Below are positions 24,400-31,262 of a stretch of DNA of 64,000 bases, one piece after another. Source of the stretch: Microvirga sp. TS319 (lineage in GTDB: Bacteria; Pseudomonadota; Alphaproteobacteria; Rhizobiales; Beijerinckiaceae); contig NZ_JBGGGT010000001.1 in NCBI RefSeq assembly GCF_041276405.1, forward strand, positions 1,937,001-2,001,000, read 5' to 3'. A program made the translations under genes and the position numbers. Below the pieces are notes generated by a model. It saw only the letters and a program-made list of their open reading frames with translations. It was not told where the DNA came from and made no database searches. Positions within the stretch are counted from its first letter, which is position 1; every line of letters begins with the position of its first letter.

Positions 24400-25428
24400 T
24401 CAGGAAGTCCAGTTCAGGATGATCTTGCCACTGTCACCTCTCTTCATGACCTCGAAGGCGCGCTCGTACTCCGCAACATCAAAGCGATGTGTAATAACCT
24501 TTCTCACACTGAGGCCCGATTGCAGCAAGGAAAGCATCTTGTGCCATGTCTCGAACATCTCGCGTCCGTAGATGCCCTTCACCGTGATCATCCTGAACAC
24601 GATCTTCGTCCAATCGACCTGAAAGGGCCGCGCAGGGATGCCGAGCATTGCGATCTTTCCACCCACGACGAGATGATCGATCATCTGCTCGAACGCGGCA
24701 GGGGCGCCGCTCATCTCGAGGCCGATGTCGAATCCCTCCTTCATTCCGAGCCGTCCCATGACGGAGGCAAGATCCTCTTTGGATACGTCAACGGGCACCA
24801 CGTCGGCGACCTCGCCCGCGAGTGCAAGGCGCTTCGGGTTAACGTCGGTAATGACGACATGCCGAGCGCCGACGTGCCGCGCAACGGCTGCGCTCATGAT
24901 CCCGATAGGGCCGGCGCCGGTGATCAGCACGTCCTCGCCCACGAGGTCGAACGACAACGCCGTGTGCACCGCATTGCCCAGGGGATCGAGAATGGCGCCG
25001 ATCTCGTCGTCGATCTCGTCGGGAAGAGGCACGATGTTGAAGGCGGGAATCTTGACGTAATCCGCGAAGGCTCCCTGAATGTTGACGCCGATGCCTCGCG
25101 TCTCGGGATCGAGGTGGAACCGCCCACCGCGCGCCGCCCGGCTCCTCATGCCGATTACATGCCCCTCGCCGGACACGCGCTGGCCGAGATCGAGATCGCG
25201 GACCGCAGAGCCTTTCTCGACGATCTCACCGGCGAACTCATGGCCAACGACCATCGGCACCGCAACCGTGCGGCTCGCCCACTCGTCCCACGTGTAGATG
25301 TGGATGTCGGTTCCGCAGATCCCCGTCTTGCGCACGCGCACGAGGACGTCCTCCGGCCCGATAGTCGGGACGGGCTCCTCGTGCAGCCAAAGGCCGGGAG
25401 TCGCGTGGGCTTTAACGAGCGCTTTCAT
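24400..25428 (-). CDS. tdh: L-threonine 3-dehydrogenase-like zinc alcohol dehydrogenase lacking the structural-zinc cysteines
   Basis: 342 residues from ATG 25428, the family length. It oxidises L-threonine to 2-amino-3-ketobutyrate with NAD+, the substrate of the adjacent kbl product. Catalytic-zinc residues are present (GICGTDIH and GHEFAGE), as is the NAD loop GAGPIGIMSAAVA. The loop where Tdh proteins have four cysteines for structural zinc reads GHVIGMRSRAARGGRFHLDP, without any cysteine. The rest (GIGVNIQGAFADYV, VDWTKIVFRMITVKGIYGREM) is clearly Tdh-like. The 25-base spacing from kbl supports one operon. An altered substrate or a stabilised zinc-free loop is possible. Confidence 0.85.
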   Translation of the reverse strand: MKALVKAHATPGLWLHEEPVPTIGPEDVLVRVRKTGICGTDIHIYTWDEWASRTVAVPMVVGHEFAGEIVEKGSAVRDLDLGQRVSGEGHVIGMRSRAARGGRFHLDPETRGIGVNIQGAFADYVKIPAFNIVPLPDEIDDEIGAILDPLGNAVHTALSFDLVGEDVLITGAGPIGIMSAAVARHVGARHVVITDVNPKRLALAGEVADVVPVDVSKEDLASVMGRLGMKEGFDIGLEMSGAPAAFEQMIDHLVVGGKIAMLGIPARPFQVDWTKIVFRMITVKGIYGREMFETWHKMLSLLQSGLSVRKVITHRFDVAEYERAFEVMKRGDSGKIILNWTS

Positions 25429-25453
25429 CGAACCTGTTTCCTCGGGGCGGTCA

Positions 25454-26650
25454 TCAGATAATGCCGAGCGCCTTGCCGGCATCCTTGAAGGCGTCGACGG
25501 CATAGTCGATATCGGCGTCGCTGAGCGCAGCCGAAATCTGCGTACGAATGCGTGCCCTCCCCTTCGGCACGACAGGAAAGAAGAAGCCTGTAACGTAGAC
25601 GCCGCGCGCATCGAGTGCCCGCGCCATTTCCTGCGATAGGCGTGCATCGTTGAGCATCACCGGAATGATGGGGCTCGAACCGGGAAGCAGCTCGAAGCCG
25701 GCCGACGCCATAGCGCTCCGAAAGCGCTCCGCATGACGAGCGAGCGTGGCGCGCCGGTCGTCGGCGCTCTTCGCGATCTCGATCGCGCGCAGGGAGCCTG
25801 CAGCAACGGCCGGCGCCAAGCTGTTGGAGAACAGATATGGCCGCGCCCGCTGGCGCAGGATGTCGATCACCGGCTGCGCAGCAGCGACGAAGCCGCCCAT
25901 CGCTCCGCCGAGGGTCTTGCCGAGAGTGCCGGTCACGATGTGCACGCGGTCGCCGACACCGGTGAGGGCGGGCGTTCCTCGACCCTTCTCACCGAGGTGG
26001 CCGGTAGCGTGGCAATCGTCGACCATCACGAGCGCATCGTAGCGTTCGGCAAGATCACAGATCGCGGGCAGGTCGGCGATGTAGCCGTCCATCGAGAACA
26101 CGCCATCGGTTACGATGAGCTTGAAGCGCACGCCGTCAGCAATGGCCTCCTTGAGGCTGTCCTCAAGGGCGTTCATGTTGCTGTTGGCATAGCGGTAGCG
26201 CTTGGCCTTGCTCAAGCGAATGCCGTCGATGATCGACGCATGGTTGAGCGCGTCGGAGAGGATCGCGTCCTCCGGGCCGAGCAATGGCTCGAATACGCCG
26301 CCATTGGCATCAAAGCAGGCTGCGAAGAGGATTGCGTCGTCTTTGCCGAGATAGCGGGCGATGGCGCACTCCAACTCGCGATGCAGCGTCTGCGCGCCGC
26401 AGATGAAGCGGACCGAGGCCATGCCGAAGCCGAACCTGTCGAGACCCTCCTTGGCGGCGGCGATGACGTCGGGATGATCAGCGAGGCCGAGATAGTTGTT
26501 CGAGCAGAGATTGACGACGCTTCGCGTCCCACCCGCCGAGGCGACGTCGATCCGGCCGCCTTGAGGCCCTGCGATGAGGCGCTCCCGTTTGTAGAGCCCC
26601 TCCGCCTCGATGTCCTTGAGAAGGTCGGCCAAGTGATCGAGAAGCCTCAA
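25454..26650 (-). CDS. kbl: Glycine C-acetyltransferase (2-amino-3-ketobutyrate CoA ligase)
   Basis: About 398 residues from TTG 26650. It converts 2-amino-3-ketobutyrate plus CoA to glycine and acetyl-CoA, a PLP enzyme of the alpha-oxoamine synthase family. Seen: GLYKRERLI near the N-terminus, NNYLGLADHP, the MVDDCHATGHLGEKGRGT block with the PLP aspartate, and GTLGKTLGGAMGG with the PLP lysine. The frame is open to GTG 26689, but that start lies in a tandem operator-like repeat. TTG 26650 has GGAGAG 5 bases upstream and gives the usual family length. It is followed by tdh. Confidence 0.88.
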   Translation of the reverse strand: MRLLDHLADLLKDIEAEGLYKRERLIAGPQGGRIDVASAGGTRSVVNLCSNNYLGLADHPDVIAAAKEGLDRFGFGMASVRFICGAQTLHRELECAIARYLGKDDAILFAACFDANGGVFEPLLGPEDAILSDALNHASIIDGIRLSKAKRYRYANSNMNALEDSLKEAIADGVRFKLIVTDGVFSMDGYIADLPAICDLAERYDALVMVDDCHATGHLGEKGRGTPALTGVGDRVHIVTGTLGKTLGGAMGGFVAAAQPVIDILRQRARPYLFSNSLAPAVAAGSLRAIEIAKSADDRRATLARHAERFRSAMASAGFELLPGSSPIIPVMLNDARLSQEMARALDARGVYVTGFFFPVVPKGRARIRTQISAALSDADIDYAVDAFKDAGKALGII

Positions 26651-26668
26651 ATCCGCTCTCCGCGTTTT

Positions 26669-26698
26669 CACTATAATGGATACTTCCACTATAATGGA
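26669..26698. promoter_or_regulatory. Tandem operator-like repeat upstream of kbl-tdh
   Basis: Two copies of cactataatgga, 18 bases apart (26669 and 26687), each near-palindromic around ttcca/tggaa. They overlap a plausible -10 region for kbl. The regulator gene at 26747 is immediately upstream, and a related cactata occurs at 27371 before the regulator's own start. This suggests an XRE-cupin operator, with autoregulation. Confidence 0.5.
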
Positions 26699-26746
26699 AA
26701 CCTGTCAAGCCGGTGCCAGCGTGTTTGCTGACGTCTTCCCTAAAGT

Positions 26747-27322
26747 TCAGCGATAGAGGAGGATCATCAGACCCTTGGCCGGCTTGTTGAGCACATTCCG
26801 GATCCGGTGCGGCACGTCGGCCGGATAGCGCGCCGTCTCGCCCGCCTTGAGCGAACGTGTGACGTGGCCGCTCGTGATCTCGAATCCATCCGTGTGCGCG
26901 GTAAAATGCTCGAACGCTCCGGTTGCGTGCGGCCCGCTGTCCAGCATCCCCAACGGCGCGATTTCGACCTCGTACCATTCAATTCGCCCCGCGAGCCGCG
27001 CGGGGCTCAGGATACGAAGCCGGCTGGAGCCATCGCCACTGCGTATCTCCGGCGTTTGCGTCGCCGGCACGATCTCGATGGTTTCATCGGACGAATGCGG
27101 CACGGATTTCCCGGCGAGAAGATCGGAGAATTCGATCTTGAGCGCCCGGGTTAACCCCCAAAGCACGGCAAAGGTGGGATTGGCCTGCCCCCGCTCAATC
27201 TGAGACAGCATCGATTTCGAGACACCCGACAGTGCCGCCAGTTGCTCAAGTGTCAGTCCGAGGCTCTTTCTGTGACGCTGGATGATTGGCCCGATCTGCG
27301 GCGTATTGATCTCTTCAGCCAT
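26747..27322 (-). CDS. XRE-family transcriptional regulator with C-terminal cupin domain
   Basis: 191 residues. The N-terminal helix-turn-helix (LTLEQLAALSGVSKSMLSQIERGQANPT) lies at ~25-55, and the C-terminal cupin (YEVEIAPLGMLDSGPHATG ... GETARYPADVPHRIRN) at ~120-190. This class (SutR/PuuR-like) senses small metabolites and usually controls neighbouring catabolic genes. ATG 27322 is preferred over ATG 27340 because the latter has its only AGGA almost touching the codon. It sits directly upstream of kbl-tdh and divergent from the opine-dehydrogenase-family gene, so both are likely targets. Confidence 0.85.
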   Translation of the reverse strand: MAEEINTPQIGPIIQRHRKSLGLTLEQLAALSGVSKSMLSQIERGQANPTFAVLWGLTRALKIEFSDLLAGKSVPHSSDETIEIVPATQTPEIRSGDGSSRLRILSPARLAGRIEWYEVEIAPLGMLDSGPHATGAFEHFTAHTDGFEITSGHVTRSLKAGETARYPADVPHRIRNVLNKPAKGLMILLYR

Positions 27323-27563
27323 GCAGGTTAGCTTTCCCATGTCCTGGAAACTGGAATTTCAACCGTTGGCCACTATAGATATACTATTCATCAAGAATAA
27401 AGAAGGCCTGCGGGCGGACAATTCCAGCGTCATGGCTGACGATGACATCAAGAGCCCTTACAGGCATTCGTAGGCTGGGCGAAATCCACCTGACATAGCA
27501 TACACGCCGTGCCGAGCGCAGATCCGTGCTGGCAGGCACCAATCAACGGAAGAGGAGAAGTCG

Positions 27564-28634
27564 ATGCGGGTGAGTATTCTTGGAGCGGGCGCTATCGCCT
27601 ATGGGGCAGCCGCCTATCTCGCGCAGGCGGGACACGACCCCATGCTTTGGTCGCCTTCGGGGGAGCGCACCAAGGAGCTTGCCGCAGGAACGCCTCTGAC
27701 AGCCACCAATGCGGTCGACGGGACCTTTACGCCACGTATTGCCCAGAGTTGCTCCGAGGCAGTCGAGACCGCCGATGCGGTCATGATCGCCCTGCCCGGC
27801 TACGGTCACAAGCATGTGTTCGATGCGGCGGCGCCTCACATCCGTGAAGGACAGCCGATCATCATCAGCTCCCATGCCTCGTTCGGCGCGCTTTATCTCT
27901 CGAAATTGCTGGCTGCACGCGGCGTCCGCGCGCCCATCATTGTTTGGGGCACCACGGTGACGACCGGCCGGCAGAAGAGTCCAACCGAGGTGTTCGTGGC
28001 CACTGTGCGTCAGAAAGTCGATCTCGCGACAGTTCCACAGAGCGCCATCGAAGAAGGTCACGCCCTGTGCACCGCGCTGTTCGGTGATCGCTTCGTCAAG
28101 CGCGATGGCCTGCTCGCGATCGCCCTCAGCAACCTCAATCCGCAGAACCATCTCGCGATCGCCCTCCTGAACCTGACCCGTATGGAGCGCGGCGAAACGT
28201 GGGGCCAGGGCGAGAACGTCACGCCCACCGTCGGACGCCTCATCGAGGCGCTCGACGAGGAACGTCTGGCAATTGCGAAGACCTTCGGCTTATCGGTGCG
28301 CACCGTCAAGGAGCATTTCTCGCTCTCGTTCCATGTGCCCATGGGTAGCGTGTCGGATATGAATCAGGAGATGCACCGTCAGGGTCGTGGAGGCTTCGGC
28401 CCAACCACGGTAAACAGCCGCTATGTTCTAGAGGATGTTCCCTTTGGCTTGGCACCGACTGCCCTCCTCGGGCGCATGGTCGGTACGCCTGCAACCCTGC
28501 ATGAGGCCGGTATTACCCTGTTCTCGGCGGCCTACGGGCGCGACCTAACCAGAGATAACGATCTGTTACCCGCACTCGATCTCGGGAACCACACCCTCGA
28601 GCAGTTGCAGAGCCTTTGCCACAGCGGCTTCTGA
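27564..28634 (+). CDS. NAD/NADP octopine/nopaline dehydrogenase family protein
   Basis: 356 residues. The N-terminal Rossmann domain opens MRVSILGAGAIAYGAAAYLA, and the C-terminal helical domain has SNLNPQNHLAIALLNLTRME, as in opine dehydrogenases where His and neighbouring residues bind the keto acid or amine. These enzymes reversibly join an amino acid to an alpha-keto acid. A ggaagaggag ribosome-binding site precedes the ATG. It is divergent from the XRE-cupin regulator and near a polyamine/opine-class importer, which would fit use of N-carboxyalkyl amino acids. That link is inference. Confidence 0.82.
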   Translation: MRVSILGAGAIAYGAAAYLAQAGHDPMLWSPSGERTKELAAGTPLTATNAVDGTFTPRIAQSCSEAVETADAVMIALPGYGHKHVFDAAAPHIREGQPIIISSHASFGALYLSKLLAARGVRAPIIVWGTTVTTGRQKSPTEVFVATVRQKVDLATVPQSAIEEGHALCTALFGDRFVKRDGLLAIALSNLNPQNHLAIALLNLTRMERGETWGQGENVTPTVGRLIEALDEERLAIAKTFGLSVRTVKEHFSLSFHVPMGSVSDMNQEMHRQGRGGFGPTTVNSRYVLEDVPFGLAPTALLGRMVGTPATLHEAGITLFSAAYGRDLTRDNDLLPALDLGNHTLEQLQSLCHSGF

Positions 28635-28681
28635 CACACTGCGTGCCGCCCTTCGCAGCAGGATCAACATATCCTGCTGCG

Positions 28682-29197
28682 CTATGCGGGAATTGGCGGA
28701 GGGAACGAGGCTGCCTCCTCCGTGTGTCGTGGAAGACTGAGCCTCTTTGGCGGGTTTGAAGGCGAAGGAATGAGACACGAGACCATATCGAGGATGGTTC
28801 CGTTCTCGCCCCAAGCGAGAGCGCAGATTCTTCGGGCGGCCTGTCTGGGATCAATCTCGATAAGGATAATGTCGGTCTGAGGATTGAACCTGATGAGTTT
28901 CTTATTGTTGAGGCGAATAGCTCGCAATCGCTCGAACTGACCGATGACGCCTCGAGTGTGTTGTGGGCAAAATGGAACGCGATCCTGTCCTGTCAGGCCC
29001 AGAAGGACAGACCAGAATGCTTCCTCCTCGCCCTTTTGCCCCTCGAAAGTATCGAAGATGCGAAGCCGGACGCACTGGATGGCGAAGCGGTGGGCATTGC
29101 TGAGTTGCTCTGCAAGGGCCTGCGAGCACCCTGCCCATCGGGAGCATTGATTAACATCAAATGCATCAAGTCGTTCTTGGGGCAGCTTCAGCATCAT
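28682..29197 (-). CDS. Hypothetical protein (doubtful)
   Basis: A 171-residue frame in a region of lower GC than its neighbours. The middle (DTFEGQKGEEEAFW, RGVIGQFERLRAIRLNNKK, DIILIEIDPRQAARRICAL) has a plausible amino-acid mix, but I recognise no family. The C-terminal tail is low complexity (Pro/Ser-rich). No strong ribosome-binding site precedes ATG 29197. It lies between the opine-dehydrogenase-family gene and the IS6 element, a boundary region where gene debris is likely. Confidence 0.3.
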   Translation of the reverse strand: MMLKLPQERLDAFDVNQCSRWAGCSQALAEQLSNAHRFAIQCVRLRIFDTFEGQKGEEEAFWSVLLGLTGQDRVPFCPQHTRGVIGQFERLRAIRLNNKKLIRFNPQTDIILIEIDPRQAARRICALAWGENGTILDMVSCLIPSPSNPPKRLSLPRHTEEAASFPPPIPA

Positions 29198-29382
29198 TTC
29201 TGTTCATTATGACGGATTTTTCATCCTGTAAACAGGAAATTCCATTATTAAGAACAAGCTCTCCCGGATGCCGTCCCCTGGAGCGAGCATGGTGTTGTTC
29301 TTGGAGTGCAGTAGGGGCCACGCCCGGCTAAGGGATTTGATTTATCAGGACAGCGGCCGAGCATGACGCTATGGAGGATCCG

Positions 29383-29532
29383 ATGACTAATAGTAGCAGG
29401 AAGGACAAGTGCGCCTCTTGGCTCAGAGAAGTTTTTTTACGTTTCCGTGACTGGGAGCATTCTGAGCGGTTTGTGATTGGACCAGACAAAGCTTGGGCGC
29501 AGCATATGCGCGCGACACGGCGCATGCTTTAG
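29383..29532 (+). CDS. Small hypothetical ORF with strong ribosome-binding site
   Basis: 49 codons from ATG 29383 to TAG at 29530. It is preceded by ggagg about 6 bases upstream, better than many longer frames here. The product is basic and aromatic-rich (SWLREVFLRFRDWEHSER) and carries no recognised domain or signal. It is located in the lower-GC boundary segment left of the IS6 element. It could be a real small protein or a truncated remnant. Confidence 0.35.
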   Translation: MTNSSRKDKCASWLREVFLRFRDWEHSERFVIGPDKAWAQHMRATRRML

Positions 29533-29687
29533 AAACCTTGGTCACCTACGACGTCGCCATAAGGTCTCCAAGGTGTTCAGTTTCAACAGTCCCCGACGGG
29601 AGTAGTGGACCTGACTCAGGCGCGCCTAGGGCTTGATGAATCAAGGCCATGGGTGGCCTATCACCGATCGCGCTATGCGGTCTTACT

Positions 29688-30512
29688 GGTTTTGTCGCAA
29701 GTTATGTCTGAGGGCGGAAAGACGCCCGAACAGCTTGTCGCTGCCTATGCGACGAGCTGCTCGAACTGCTCGGCGAGGGACAGCTGCGGCGCGCGGGCAT
29801 ACTTTGCCTGTCCCTTCCGCATCATGTGAACCATCTCGATGCCACCGAGGATCACATGGGCGCTGTCCATGTGACTTGAACCCGAGCATCGGCCGCACTC
29901 GGCGCTTGATGGCACGATGATCTTGCTCAAACCGATTGTTCAAGTAGCAACTCTGACGGATCCGGATTGGCTTCAGCGTCTGCCGTGACCGGTCCTGCAG
30001 CCGGTCTGTCGTATGGCAGGAGAGGATTGCCTCCCGGTTGGTCTGGCTGCCGTCGTTCACAATCCTCTCAGGCCGGCCATGTCGCTTGAGCGCCTTGCTG
30101 AGGAGGCGCTTGGCAGCAGCGAGGTTGCGCCGCTCGCTGAACCAGAACTCAATGGTGTCACCGTTACTGTCAATGGCGCGATAGAGATAGGTCCACCGTC
30201 AGCGGACCTTGATACAGGTCTCATCGATGTGCCACCTCCGGGTGACGGCCCGCTTGCGGAGGTTGCACTGCTCCAAAAGGAGTGGGGTGTAACGCACCGT
30301 CCAACGATGGATCGTCGCATGGTCAACCTCAACACCGCGCTCCGCCATCATCTCTTCGAGACTCCGCAGGCTCAGATTGTAAGCCAAATACCACCGGACG
30401 CAGAGCAGGATCACAGATCGATCAAATTGCCTACCCTTGAACATCGCACGTCACTCTCTCGCCAGCGAAGGCCATTGCCCCGCGGTAGGAAAGAAAGAGT
30501 TGCGACATGACC
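29688..30512 (-). mobile_element. Decayed IS6-family insertion sequence
   Basis: About 825 bases, the usual IS6 size. The left end reads ggttttgtcgcaagtta, and the right end, read inward, ggtcatgtcgcaactct; these match imperfectly as terminal inverted repeats. No 8-bp target duplication is visible (gtcttact versus ccgttgcg). The enclosed transposase gene is broken twice, so the element cannot move by itself. Confidence 0.78.
29745..30444 (-). pseudogene. IS6-family transposase with a nonsense codon and a frameshift
   Basis: Starts at ATG 30444 (MFKGRQFDRSVILLCVRWYL) with the N-terminal helix-turn-helix (SLRSLEEMMAERGVEVDHAT) and the first catalytic D in WHIDETCIKV. A TGA at 30201-30199 interrupts the frame just before RWTYLYRAIDSNG. 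The frame then continues through NDGSQTNREAIL and the NNRFEQDHRAIKRRVR block. Comparison with the 15391 copy shows one extra base near 29866-29874, after which GGIEMVHMMRKGQAKYA is read in another frame. The gene is clearly inactive. Confidence 0.85.
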
Positions 30513-30632
30513 CCGTTGCGCCGTGGAAGTCTTCGTAGCCCATCAGACGGGCGGCGATTTCATGGCATTGGCTAAAGTCGGCCCCACAGTTCAGACGCTC
30601 AAGCGGCGGCGTTCTTGAGGGATGCCGTCGTT

Positions 30633-31262
30633 TTACGTCAACAGCGCCCGCAGCTTGCGCACGGCGCTGTCCGGAGTTGTCAGGACGGGACGCCCCGTGG
30701 CCGCCGCAACCGCGCCGGCAGCGCGGGCGAGGCTAAACTGGGCAAGCGCGATCGCATCACAGTCACAGAGCCTCCTGGCCGCCTCGGCTGCGAGACGGTC
30801 GTGCTCGGCGCCGTCGCCTCGGTCGAGAGCCGCGAGGGCGCCCTCGATCAGGGTCGGAGCGAGCGCGACGCCTTGCGGGAACTCGGCGGGCATCGACGCG
30901 AGCGTCGGTGCAAAGGTCGCCATGAGGCCGATGTGGGACCCATGCGCACAGGCTTCCTCGATCATGGCCTCGTTGGGCTTGAGCACCGGGATGCCGGAGA
31001 GGTCGTCCTTCACGGCATCGATGCAGGAACCGAAGGCCGAGCACGTGAACAGGATGCCGTCGGCTCCCGTGTCTCGCGCATAGCGCCCGAGCCACAGGAA
31101 GCGCTCGGTCATTGCGGGCGTGATCGCACCGTCCCGCGCGACATCCGCGGAGAGCGAGTCGTCGAGGAGGTTCATCAGTGTCGGCTCAGGCCAGAGCCGA
31201 CGGAAGGCCTCCTCGATCGGCGGCGGCGAATGGCGGAGCGCATGGATGAGGACGATCCTCAT
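30633..31262 (-). CDS. Asp/Glu racemase superfamily protein
   Basis: 209 residues. It has the racemase/AroM-like fold with an N-terminal catalytic cysteine in ILFTCSAFGSC, and the region where the second catalytic cysteine would sit reads IALAQFSLARA, without a cysteine. This resembles arylmalonate decarboxylase/hydantoin-racemase relatives with a single Cys. It overlaps the TRAP permease gene by 4 bases (ATGA), so it belongs to that operon. It may racemise, decarboxylate or isomerise the imported compound; the substrate is unknown. Confidence 0.75.
   Translation of the reverse strand: MRIVLIHALRHSPPPIEEAFRRLWPEPTLMNLLDDSLSADVARDGAITPAMTERFLWLGRYARDTGADGILFTCSAFGSCIDAVKDDLSGIPVLKPNEAMIEEACAHGSHIGLMATFAPTLASMPAEFPQGVALAPTLIEGALAALDRGDGAEHDRLAAEAARRLCDCDAIALAQFSLARAAGAVAAATGRPVLTTPDSAVRKLRALLT

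Noticed and set aside
26669..26698. CRISPR fragment
   Set aside because: Only two 12-base copies with an 18-base period in a promoter position; an operator is the simpler reading.
29605..29829. + strand frame running into the IS6 left end
   Set aside because: It crosses the IS boundary and its second half is antisense to the transposase.
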